Shown here piece after piece: positions 17,356 to 24,945 of a stretch of DNA of 42,543 nt. Origin of the DNA: Bacteroidota bacterium (GTDB taxonomy: Bacteria > Bacteroidota > Bacteroidia > CAIKAF01); contig JAEZEQ010000025.1 in the NCBI GenBank assembly GCA_023432985.1, positions 1-42,543 of the forward strand, read 5' to 3'. The notes under the pieces are model-generated. The model made no database searches and was not told where the DNA came from. It saw nothing but the letters and a program-made list of their open reading frames with translations. How positions within the stretch are numbered: the first letter of the stretch is position 1; each line of letters begins with the position of its first letter. Both the position numbers and the translations under genes were made by a program.

Positions 17356-18498
17356 ATGAAATTTCAGTTAAGCGAGGAGCATTTGATGATCCAACAGGCT
17401 GCAAGAGATTTTGCTCGAGAAGAGTTATTGCCTGGGGTTATAGAAAGGGATGAAAATCAGGAATTTTCTTTCGAATTAAGAAAAAAAATGGGCGATTTGG
17501 GATTTATGGGTATGATGACCTCTGAGCAGTATGGAGGCAGTGGAATGGATACCATATCCTATGTATTGGTGATGGAAGAATTGTCGAAAATTGATGCCTC
17601 TGCGGGTGTATGTGTTTCGGTTAACAACTCTCTTTATGCCTGGGGTCTTGAAAAATATGGAACCGAAGAACAAAAAAATAAATATTTAGCTCCATGCGCT
17701 CGTGGTGAAAAATTAGGAGCTTTTGCATTGAGCGAACCGGAAGCAGGGAGTGATGCTACATCTCAGCATACAGAAGCCTTAGATATGGGCGAATATTATT
17801 TGTTGAATGGGACTAAAAACTGGATTACAAATGGGAAAAATGCCGATTATTATCTGGTTATAGCGCAGACAGACAGAGAGCTGGGTCACAAAGGAATCAA
17901 TGTCTTGATTGTAGAAAAAGACATGCCCGGATTTGTAACCGGACCTAAGGAAAACAAATTGGGTATACGTGCTTCGGATACCTGTAGTTTGAATTTCACA
18001 GATGTGAAAGTTCCCAAATCAAACCGCATTGGCGACAATGGTTTTGGGTTTAAATTCGCCATGCAAACCTTGGATGGAGGTAGAATTGGAATTGCTGCTC
18101 AAGCCCTTGGAATTGCTGCCGGAGCATTGGAATTTTCATTAGCATATAGTAGAGAAAGAAAAGCATTCGGGAAACCTATTCACGATCATCAAGCCATTGC
18201 TTTTAAATTGGCGGATATGGCCACGCGTATAGAAGCAGCCCGTATGTTGGTTTATAAAGCCGCCTGGTTGAAAGATAAAGGTGAAGAGTATAGTGAAGCT
18301 GCAGCCATGGCAAAAATGTATGCCAGCGATGTGGCTATGTGGGCCGGTATCGAAGCGGTGCAAATTCACGGTGGCTACGGCTATGTGAAAGAATATCACG
18401 TAGAAAGATTATTGCGTGATGCAAAAATTACCCAAATTTACGAGGGTACAAATGAAATTCAACGCCTGGTTATCAGCCGTAGTCAGATCAAGAAATAA
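17356..18498 (+). CDS. Acyl-CoA dehydrogenase
   Basis: FAD enzyme of 380 aa that introduces the alpha-beta double bond into acyl-CoA and passes electrons to ETF. The three-domain layout is complete: an N-terminal helical domain, the beta domain with FALSEPEAGSDATS and NGTKNWITNG, and the C-terminal helical domain. The catalytic base is E363 in QIYEGTNEIQ, the position used by short-chain (butyryl-type) and related dehydrogenases. RKAFGKPIHDHQAIAFKLADMA and IQIHGGYGYVKEYHVERLLRDAKI-type signatures are present. It stands alone, with its own promoter, and its 3' end overlaps the convergent phosphopantetheinyl transferase gene by 11 nt. Chain-length preference cannot be read safely. Confidence 0.96.
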   Translation: MKFQLSEEHLMIQQAARDFAREELLPGVIERDENQEFSFELRKKMGDLGFMGMMTSEQYGGSGMDTISYVLVMEELSKIDASAGVCVSVNNSLYAWGLEKYGTEEQKNKYLAPCARGEKLGAFALSEPEAGSDATSQHTEALDMGEYYLLNGTKNWITNGKNADYYLVIAQTDRELGHKGINVLIVEKDMPGFVTGPKENKLGIRASDTCSLNFTDVKVPKSNRIGDNGFGFKFAMQTLDGGRIGIAAQALGIAAGALEFSLAYSRERKAFGKPIHDHQAIAFKLADMATRIEAARMLVYKAAWLKDKGEEYSEAAAMAKMYASDVAMWAGIEAVQIHGGYGYVKEYHVERLLRDAKITQIYEGTNEIQRLVISRSQIKK

Positions 18499-19126
18499 GA
18501 CGGCCTATTCTATAAGCCAATACAAAATTTTGGTATAACTGTATCTTACAACGGTAAGTATCAGAGATATTTTCCGTTTCTACATCGCAGAGTATAATCG
18601 AATCTTCGGGCTTAAATGCACGGATGCGAAATCCGTAATGATAATCGTGAAAACCGGCACCGAGGGTCTTATATACCACTTCTTTTATACACCAACATTT
18701 GGTAATATATTCGGCATGTTTATCTAATGGAATTTGGTCCAAGACTTTCATTTCGGCCGGATTCATAAATTTGTCGGCAAGGCGTATGATGCGTTCTTCT
18801 ATTATTTGAATGTCAATTCCGCAGTTAAATTCCTTCGACAATTGCATGACTACATAATTTGCGCTATGCGAAATACTAATTTCGCCATCATATAAAATGC
18901 AAAAAGGTTTACCTCCGTCTTTATTTTCGATTTGTGCATTCTCATTTTTCAGAAAAGAGCGTATCATATAATCGGAAGCTGCTTTTTCTTTTCTTCTTTT
19001 TAATGAAGGAATAGAGGCGTAGGACTCAGCATTATATTCCGAAGGAAAATGCGTGATATCCAAAAGACAAATGGTATAAATATCCGATTCTTCAATAATT
19101 TCAATAGTCGGAAAATGCAATTCCAT
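18488..19126 (-). CDS. 4'-phosphopantetheinyl transferase superfamily protein
   Basis: A 212-aa member of the Sfp/AcpS superfamily, which transfers the phosphopantetheine arm of CoA to a serine on acyl carrier or peptidyl carrier proteins. The conserved core is visible: KPFCILYDGEISISHSANY (substrate P-loop and SHS), CGIDIQIIEERI with the Mg-binding Asp, and KCWCIKEVVYKTLG, which corresponds to the W-x-x-K-E-x-x-x-K signature. The N-terminal half is the first pseudo-repeat of the two-domain Sfp type. It begins 3 nt after the arginase stop and is probably cotranscribed with it. No carrier-protein or polyketide genes are nearby. Confidence 0.9.
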   Translation of the reverse strand: MELHFPTIEIIEESDIYTICLLDITHFPSEYNAESYASIPSLKRRKEKAASDYMIRSFLKNENAQIENKDGGKPFCILYDGEISISHSANYVVMQLSKEFNCGIDIQIIEERIIRLADKFMNPAEMKVLDQIPLDKHAEYITKCWCIKEVVYKTLGAGFHDYHYGFRIRAFKPEDSIILCDVETENISDTYRCKIQLYQNFVLAYRIGRLIS

Positions 19127-19129
19127 GAA

Positions 19130-20170
19130 TCAGGATTTGGGGATGAGGTGTTTAAAAATCATTTCGCCCGATTTTTTTTGGCGTCTTTCTTCTTTCTTAC
19201 GGTTTTTCTCCTGATCGTCGAGTCTTTTCTTTATTGTATTCACCGCAGTTTTGAAAATAGGGAATACGGTAAGAGCGGTAGAATTGTCATTATCGAGTAG
19301 GGGATTAATTTCGGTAATTTCGAAACAGGCCAATCTAGGGTCTTTACATAGGCCTTCGAGCAATTTAGTCACCTCTCTCACACTAAATCCCCCTGAAACA
19401 GGTGTCCCGGTTCCGGATATAATGCTGCTATCCAAACTATCTACATCGAAAGAAATATATAAAATATCGCAATGGCCGAGATAGTTCAGAACCGTAGTTA
19501 CGGTATTTTTGACCTTCATTTCGCGCATTTCTTCGACTGTAATAAGCTTAATATTATTTTGCTTTATATATTCGATTTCCGGTTTTTCCATATCCCTCAC
19601 GCCTATAAAAACAAGGTCGGAAGGGTGGATTTTGGGACAGATGCCGCCTACATTTTTCAAAACTTCCCAATATTCTTTTGTACGATCATCGGAAAGTGAA
19701 TTGGTGGCCATGGGTAAATTATCAATACCTAGCGAAGCGGCTACAGGCATGCCATGTACGTTTCCGGAGGGAGTAGTGAAGGGCGAATGTAAATCGGCAT
19801 GCGCATCGACCCAGATTACGCCTATACGTTTATCTGGGAAGGCCATTTTTACGCCGGCAATAGATCCGCCACCGCTGGAATGATCGCCGGAGATTACAAT
19901 GGGGAATTCGCCAAACTCAATTTCGTCATGAACCGAGCGAGCCAGTTTCTGAAAAATCTCTACTATACCTCTAATCCTCTTAGCATGCGTACGTATAGGG
20001 TCTTTGAACAATAAACGCGAGCTGTCTCTGATTTCTTTTCGTTTGAATTTTCCAAAAAAATTCGAACCATATTCCAATGAAGCAATTTTTAATGCATCCG
20101 GACCCAGGCTCGCTCCTCTAGTCCCTGCGCCAAGTTCGGACTTTACCTCAATCATTTTTATCTTCTTCAT
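19130..20170 (-). CDS. Arginase family hydrolase
   Basis: Binuclear manganese ureohydrolase, 346 aa, most like arginase (arginine to ornithine plus urea). Metal-binding motifs are in order: SGDHSSGGG, VDAHADLHSP and FDVDSLDSS. Arginase-type rather than agmatinase-type features are TTPSGNVHGMPVAA, GTGTPVSGGFSVRE and EINPLLDNDNSTA. The frame extends upstream to 20236, but homology starts at or after ATG 20170 (MKKIKMIEVKSELGAG). The C-terminus carries an extra, highly charged Lys/Arg/Glu tail of about 35 residues beyond the usual end. It is divergently arranged with an arginine decarboxylase, so both arginine-consuming routes share one intergenic region. Confidence 0.9.
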   Translation of the reverse strand: MKKIKMIEVKSELGAGTRGASLGPDALKIASLEYGSNFFGKFKRKEIRDSSRLLFKDPIRTHAKRIRGIVEIFQKLARSVHDEIEFGEFPIVISGDHSSGGGSIAGVKMAFPDKRIGVIWVDAHADLHSPFTTPSGNVHGMPVAASLGIDNLPMATNSLSDDRTKEYWEVLKNVGGICPKIHPSDLVFIGVRDMEKPEIEYIKQNNIKLITVEEMREMKVKNTVTTVLNYLGHCDILYISFDVDSLDSSIISGTGTPVSGGFSVREVTKLLEGLCKDPRLACFEITEINPLLDNDNSTALTVFPIFKTAVNTIKKRLDDQEKNRKKEERRQKKSGEMIFKHLIPKS

Positions 20171-20240
20171 TCTATAGATATAATTTTTTATACTAAAATT
20201 TAACAAAAAAAACATTCCACTTTTAAGAAACTCCAATCAG

Positions 20241-20275
20241 GTTACTTACATTTGTGCATTATTCATAAAAGTAAC
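20241..20275. promoter_or_regulatory. Inverted repeat in arginase/ADC divergent control region
   Basis: GTTACTT (20241-20247) and AAGTAAC (20269-20275) are perfect inverted half-sites separated by 21 nt. The left half-site touches the predicted -7 box of the arginine decarboxylase and the right half-site lies in its leader. That placement suits a repressor or RNA structure, but binding is inference. Confidence 0.35.
20247..20254 (+). promoter_or_regulatory. Arginine decarboxylase -7 box TACATTTG
   Basis: An exact TAnnTTTG match 45 nt before ATG 20300. It predicts a leader of about 40 nt, longer than at most other genes in the window, leaving room for regulation by the overlapping inverted repeat. 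Confidence 0.5.
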
Positions 20276-20299
20276 TTACTTGCTTTTGCAAAACTGCAC

Positions 20300-21697
20300 A
20301 TGAAAAATAAATATCAGAACCTCATTTCTCAAACATTCGACTTCCCACAGGAAGGTTTTAATGTTATTGATAACAATTTGTATTTTCATGATATTCCATT
20401 GATGGAAATCATAAAACAGTATGGAACTCCACTCAAAATTTCATACTTACCAAAGATATCACAACAGATTCAAAAAGCCAAAAGATACTTTAAGGTTGCT
20501 ATGGCAAAGGTAGATTATCAGGGTGATTATACCTATTGCTATTGCACGAAAAGTTCGCATTTTAGTTTCGTTCTCGAAGAAGCATTAAAAAATGATATTC
20601 ATATAGAAACTTCTTCGGCTTATGATATGGAAATTGTGAAAGAACTGGTGAACCAAGGTCAGCTTTCCAAGAAGAATTTCATTGTGTGTAATGGTTATAA
20701 ACGAGAATTATACAAGGAATATATCAGTGATTTGATTAATGACGGATTCGAAAATTTAATTCCGGTTCTGGACAATAAAGGTGAACTCGATTATTATAAA
20801 AAGCATATTAAGAAAAAGGCCAAATTGGGCATACGTATTGCCAGTGAAGAGGAGCCTAAGTTTGAGTTTTATACATCTCGTTTGGGTGTTCGTTATAAAG
20901 ACATAGTGCCTTTTTATCTCGAAAAATTAAAAGATGATCCTCAGTTCGAAGTGAAAATGCTTCACTTTTTCATCAATACCGGCATACGTGATACGGTGTA
21001 TTATTGGAGTGAATTGTCGAAATGTTTGAAAGTCTATTGTGAATTGAAAAAGGTTTGTCCCACACTCGATTCGTTGAATATAGGCGGGGGCTTACCCATT
21101 AAAAACAGCTTGAGTTACGATTTCGATTATGAATATATTATTCAGGAAGTAGTGGCTCATATTAAAGAATTCTGCAATAATAACGGTGTAGAAGAACCGA
21201 ATATTTTTACCGAATTCGGCTCCTTTACGGTTGGAGAAAGTGGTGCAGCTCTTTATTCTATTCTGGATGTAAAACAACAGAATGATACCGAAATATGGTA
21301 TATGATAGACAGTTCATTCATTACAACCTTGCCCGATACGTGGAGTATAGGACAGAAATTTATTATGTTGAGTGTAAATAAATGGGATAATGAATACCAG
21401 CGTGTGAATTTAGGGGGACTCACTTGCGATAGTCAGGATTATTACAATTCCGAAGCGCATATATCTCAGGTATTTTTACCAAAGATCGAAGAAGGGGAGG
21501 ATGAACCTTTGTATTTGGGCTTTTTCCATACCGGTGCATATCAAGAAAGTATAGGCGGTTTTGGGGGTATACAGCATTGTTTAGTTCCCGCTCCTAAGCA
21601 TGTTATCATCAATCGGGATGAGAATGGTGATTACTATACCAGCATTTTTTCTAAGGAACAAAGTTGGAAAAGTATGCTTAAAATTTTGGGATATTAA
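20300..21697 (+). CDS. Arginine decarboxylase, fold type III
   Basis: PLP-dependent decarboxylase of 465 aa, of the short form that I recognise from Bacteroidota annotated as biosynthetic arginine decarboxylase (arginine to agmatine plus CO2, first step to putrescine and spermidine). The PLP lysine lies in YCYCTKSSHFSFVLEEAL, followed by HIETSSAYDMEIV. MLHFFINTGIRD, LNIGGGLPIKNS (phosphate-binding glycine loop) and TEFGSFTVGESGA are conserved. LGGLTCDSQDYYNSE supplies the cysteine of the partner active site. Start ATG 20300 (MKNKYQNLISQTFDFPQ) fits the family; an in-frame upstream extension lacks homology. Its stop abuts the convergent VanX-like stop with no gap. Confidence 0.9.
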   Translation: MKNKYQNLISQTFDFPQEGFNVIDNNLYFHDIPLMEIIKQYGTPLKISYLPKISQQIQKAKRYFKVAMAKVDYQGDYTYCYCTKSSHFSFVLEEALKNDIHIETSSAYDMEIVKELVNQGQLSKKNFIVCNGYKRELYKEYISDLINDGFENLIPVLDNKGELDYYKKHIKKKAKLGIRIASEEEPKFEFYTSRLGVRYKDIVPFYLEKLKDDPQFEVKMLHFFINTGIRDTVYYWSELSKCLKVYCELKKVCPTLDSLNIGGGLPIKNSLSYDFDYEYIIQEVVAHIKEFCNNNGVEEPNIFTEFGSFTVGESGAALYSILDVKQQNDTEIWYMIDSSFITTLPDTWSIGQKFIMLSVNKWDNEYQRVNLGGLTCDSQDYYNSEAHISQVFLPKIEEGEDEPLYLGFFHTGAYQESIGGFGGIQHCLVPAPKHVIINRDENGDYYTSIFSKEQSWKSMLKILGY

Positions 21698-22435
21698 TCA
21701 GTATACCGGCTCATATAATTGCTTTGCAACACTGCGCGGATAGGTATTATAATGCCACCATTCGAAGGCTTGTTGCCTGAAGCCCGCATCCAGCATTACC
21801 TTACGAAGTAAGCGTCGGTTTTCAACTTGATGCGTATTTAATTTTCCGGTTTTCAAGAGTCGATCTTCGGCGCTTGGATAAGCCAATTCCCCAAAATAAT
21901 CAAAATCGGTTCCCATATCCACCACTTCACCCAACTCATTAACCAGACCTAAATCTATGGCCAATCCATAGTTATGCACGGAATGATTTCGAGGGTTGGA
22001 CACATATTTGCCCCTTTGCGCAGGCGCTAAATGCGATAAGGCATCCCACATTTTTTGCTGCACGGAAACCGGGCGCGTACAATCATAAAATATAAATGTC
22101 CACCCTGCCTTTATTTCCTGCAAATATTGATGCGCTTTTTCTAATAAAACAATGGCGTCTTTTTGAAGGTGACAGGCACAATAATCGCCATATACATCCT
22201 TATTTAGAAAATTATCGGGATAGGAATAACGTATATCAATATGCGATTGGGATAGGATTGTGTGGACATTAATGAGCCCTTTTTTTTCATATTCAGCCTC
22301 TAAAAGGTAGACTTTCAGGGTTGAATCGGCGGCTATTTTTAATGCCTGCATCTGATTTTCGGGTAAGGTCGATAGTCCGCCCGATTGAAGTAAAGTAGTC
22401 AAAAATATAGTCTGAAAATGCACAAAAATATTCAT
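21698..22435 (-). CDS. D-Ala-D-Ala dipeptidase (VanX-like, M15D)
   Basis: Zinc D,D-dipeptidase of 245 aa, related to VanX and DdpX. The metal and catalytic residues are intact: H154 and D161 in SVHNYGLAID, E225 and H228 in EWWHY. The substrate-positioning arginine lies in YDCTRPVS (R121). The N-terminal 20 residues are hydrophobic and may be a signal peptide, though cleavage is not obvious. Outside vancomycin clusters such enzymes recycle cell-wall D-Ala-D-Ala; no VanA, VanH or VanRS genes are present, so resistance is not implied. It follows the small lipoprotein gene by 18 nt and may be in its operon. Confidence 0.92.
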   Translation of the reverse strand: MNIFVHFQTIFLTTLLQSGGLSTLPENQMQALKIAADSTLKVYLLEAEYEKKGLINVHTILSQSHIDIRYSYPDNFLNKDVYGDYCACHLQKDAIVLLEKAHQYLQEIKAGWTFIFYDCTRPVSVQQKMWDALSHLAPAQRGKYVSNPRNHSVHNYGLAIDLGLVNELGEVVDMGTDFDYFGELAYPSAEDRLLKTGKLNTHQVENRRLLRKVMLDAGFRQQAFEWWHYNTYPRSVAKQLYEPVY

Positions 22436-22453
22436 GCCGCAAAGCTACACATT

Positions 22454-22654
22454 CTATTTGTTCACTTCGGCACAATCGGGGTTAATTAACTGTACAGCTT
22501 TCCATGCTTCCCAGCTCACAAATTCCCATTCGGCCGGATTATAAGTGCCTTCACAGCCGATTTCTTCCCCATTACAGACCACACAATTTTCTTTTTTACA
22601 TGAAGAAAAGGAAAATAATACCCATATCAATCCCAAATAAAATATATTTTTCAT
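22454..22654 (-). CDS. Small Cys-rich lipoprotein
   Basis: A 66-aa predicted lipoprotein: signal peptide with lipobox FSSC (lipidated C19), then a compact mature part of 47 residues with four more cysteines at about 24, 27, 34 and 61. The CxxC pair in ENCVVCNGEEIGCEG could bind a metal or form disulfides. A tryptophan-rich stretch (AEWEFVSWEAWKAV) follows. I do not recognise a family by name. It starts 8 nt after the stop of the copper/heme T9SS protein, so the two are very likely cotranscribed. A role as metal carrier or maturation factor for that protein is a guess from context. Confidence 0.75.
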   Translation of the reverse strand: MKNIFYLGLIWVLFSFSSCKKENCVVCNGEEIGCEGTYNPAEWEFVSWEAWKAVQLINPDCAEVNK

Positions 22655-22662
22655 TTTCGAAA

Positions 22663-24249
22663 TCAGTGTTTTATAAACTTCTTTTGTTTTATTATCCCTC
22701 CATGAGAAACTTCCACTACATATATACCTGCCGGTAAATGTTGTACCGAAATACTTTCATTTACCAATCCGCTTTTTTCGGTCGGAGTCGAACTGTAAAC
22801 CGATTTTCCATCCATGGTATACATACGGGTTTGCAAAATTCCTTTATGCGGTAATGCAAGCGAAATATGTATATAATCTTGGGTCGGATTTGGGTATATA
22901 TCGTAGAATTGTATCCCTTTAATGAAATCCTGAAAATCTGTTTCTTCTACGGAGGTAGTGTTTACAGGCAATTCCTGCGATATATTTTCATCCCCGGGCA
23001 TATACATGGTATAAGAGAAATAGACCACCATCATTTCGTCGGTAGTGGCTTCTCCGGCACTTACAGCTTGGGGCGGAATATTGGGATTATGGTGATTGGC
23101 GGCGGTATTATCATAATAAGCCTCAGCACGCACCGTAGTCCCACCCGGTATTTTCAGCAAATTCTTAAATGCATAAAAGCCTTGCCAATGAAAATCCCAA
23201 TCATCGATTTTAATAACAGGAATTGTGTCTTGGGCTGGAGTTATTCCATATACCTTGATTTTTTTACCAATCAAATGCATATGCGGAGCCACATTTAGTA
23301 CCGATAAATCGTATTGAGCCGGGACGCTATAGCTTGAATAGAACCATTTTGTAGTATTAGCCGGAATATAGAGCGGACCATTTTCTAAATTGAAATGATT
23401 TATAGGTGGATCTATGTTGACCTCTCTTACTGCACCGCTTTGGTATTTGATTCGAATTCGCGTACTATCCTGCACATTAAAAGAGCCGGCCGGATAATGG
23501 ATTTGCAGGATAATATTGGTATTGGCTTCGAGTTTTGGTCCCATTTGGTTGGGAAAACGGAAGGCTCTACCTCCGGGGACCCAGCCACCAATCAACTTGG
23601 ATGCATTACTGCCCGTTCCTCCAAAAGATGTATAGCCCGGACCGGGATCGTTATTGTCGAGATTCACCGGTGTTTGAGTAGGATCTTGGAATACCAAAAC
23701 ATGGTGTACTATGCTTCTGTTTCCCGGGATAATTTCTATATCTTTTATAAATTTATCGCTATTGTTTCCAACCGGAATCACAAAACAGCGGTATAAATCC
23801 TGAGCCGCATTCACTGTATAAGTCGGAATACTTAATTCTAAATCGTATTGTGTAAGTTCGTATGCACTGTAAACAGGCAGGGAAGGAGCGTTTGCCAGAT
23901 TGCCAGGGTTCGATCCGGCGTCTACCCAATCGGCAATGGTTTGAATTTGAGCCGGACTTAAAGCACGTTCATGAGCAAAAGAGCGGTAATTTTTATCCGG
24001 AGGCCAGGGTGGCATTTTTTGTGTCATAACCGCCACTTTTATTTGGCCGGAAAAATCATAAGCCTGTTGGTATGTTTCCAATGGCATAGGACCGATACCG
24101 TTGCTGTTATGGCAATTGGTGCAATTATTAAAAAGAATGGGTGCCACGTCTTCGGCCCAGGTTGGGGACTGACTTCTGGCTAAAAGGGTGGATGCAGCCA
24201 TAAGGCTGATACTCATTATGTATTTTATAGGCATACAGTTGGTTTTCAT
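22663..24249 (-). CDS. Cytochrome c / copper monooxygenase-like T9SS protein
   Basis: Secreted multidomain protein of about 528 aa. After a signal peptide comes a c-type cytochrome domain with haem motif CTNCH (43-47) and a candidate Met ligand in QKMPPWPP (M79). Next is a two-part domain like the copper type II, ascorbate-dependent monooxygenases (PHM/DBM). The copper ligands are all matched: HH at 182-183 (SIVHHVLVF), H251 (LQIHYPAG), HxH at 323/325 (APHMHLIG) and Met in DEMM (406/407). The last ~75 residues are a type A T9SS sorting domain (YPNPTQDYIHI ... LPAGIYVVEV ... KKFIKH). ATG 24249 or 24234 are possible starts. Substrate unknown. Confidence 0.88.
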   Translation of the reverse strand: MKTNCMPIKYIMSISLMAASTLLARSQSPTWAEDVAPILFNNCTNCHNSNGIGPMPLETYQQAYDFSGQIKVAVMTQKMPPWPPDKNYRSFAHERALSPAQIQTIADWVDAGSNPGNLANAPSLPVYSAYELTQYDLELSIPTYTVNAAQDLYRCFVIPVGNNSDKFIKDIEIIPGNRSIVHHVLVFQDPTQTPVNLDNNDPGPGYTSFGGTGSNASKLIGGWVPGGRAFRFPNQMGPKLEANTNIILQIHYPAGSFNVQDSTRIRIKYQSGAVREVNIDPPINHFNLENGPLYIPANTTKWFYSSYSVPAQYDLSVLNVAPHMHLIGKKIKVYGITPAQDTIPVIKIDDWDFHWQGFYAFKNLLKIPGGTTVRAEAYYDNTAANHHNPNIPPQAVSAGEATTDEMMVVYFSYTMYMPGDENISQELPVNTTSVEETDFQDFIKGIQFYDIYPNPTQDYIHISLALPHKGILQTRMYTMDGKSVYSSTPTEKSGLVNESISVQHLPAGIYVVEVSHGGIIKQKKFIKH

Positions 24250-24330
24250 ATGGATAAATGTAGGGCTATTTTTATAAATAGCAAATTCTCCAATAAAATC
24301 CAAACAAAGCAAGAAGGAAGTTTGGGCAAA

Positions 24331-24945
24331 TTATTTTATACGGGCATCATAAGTAGAGCCCATACTTACCTGCATGCTTCCGTGAATTCGCTTTATTAAA
24401 GCCTGTTTAATTGTGTGAAATGCAATAAGATGAATGTCTTCAGCAATCTCCATATCCATCACCTCGGCGTGCAGACTCAGTTCGGCCAATTCTTTCAATT
24501 TACCGCCTTTATATCCACAAAATCCTAAAGTATGTGCGCCATTATTCTTGGCATATTCCATAGCTTTCAAGACATTAATGCTATTTCCACTACCCGAAAT
24601 GCCTATAACCACATCACCTTTGTGCATAAAGTTTTTCAATTGTTCTATGAAAATTTCCTCATAAGACAAATCATTTGAAATGGCCATAACCGCACTTGCG
24701 TTATCATTTAAACAGATGAACTTAAATCTTTTATCGAGACCAAGTGAAGCTCCTTTTACATAATCTCCGGCAATATGAGAGGCCGTAGCGGCGCTTCCTC
24801 CATTTCCGAAAATGAAAAACTGAGCACCTCTTTCATAGGCTTCGAAAAATAGTTGCGTAATGCGATCCAATACTTCCGTATCCAATTTAGATATGCTTTC
24901 CTGAAGCAGTTGGAGATATGCGCTGTGTTGTGCTGTGCTATTCAT
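24331..24945 (-). CDS. gmhA: Phosphoheptose isomerase-like SIS protein
   Basis: SIS-domain protein of 204 aa resembling sedoheptulose-7-phosphate isomerase (to D-glycero-D-manno-heptose 7-phosphate). The SIS phosphate-binding loop is FIFGNGGSAATASHIAGDY, with VVIGISGSGNSINVLKAMEYA as the second conserved block and HLIAFHTIKQALIKRIH near the C-terminus, where the catalytic His of GmhA lies. Its start overlaps the end of the heptose-7-P kinase gene by 8 nt, which strongly supports the heptose assignment over generic sugar isomerases. The later pathway steps (GmhB phosphatase, nucleotidyltransferase) are not in the window. Confidence 0.88.
   Translation of the reverse strand: MNSTAQHSAYLQLLQESISKLDTEVLDRITQLFFEAYERGAQFFIFGNGGSAATASHIAGDYVKGASLGLDKRFKFICLNDNASAVMAISNDLSYEEIFIEQLKNFMHKGDVVIGISGSGNSINVLKAMEYAKNNGAHTLGFCGYKGGKLKELAELSLHAEVMDMEIAEDIHLIAFHTIKQALIKRIHGSMQVSMGSTYDARIK

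Noticed and set aside
20171..20236. Extended arginase start with a hydrophobic leader resembling a signal peptide
   Set aside because: Arginases are cytoplasmic and homology begins at or after ATG 20170; the leader is an AT-rich upstream region that happens to stay open.
21698..22435. VanX-like gene as a vancomycin resistance determinant
   Set aside because: No vanH, vanA/B ligase or vanRS genes are nearby, and Gram-negative Bacteroidota use such dipeptidases in peptidoglycan turnover.
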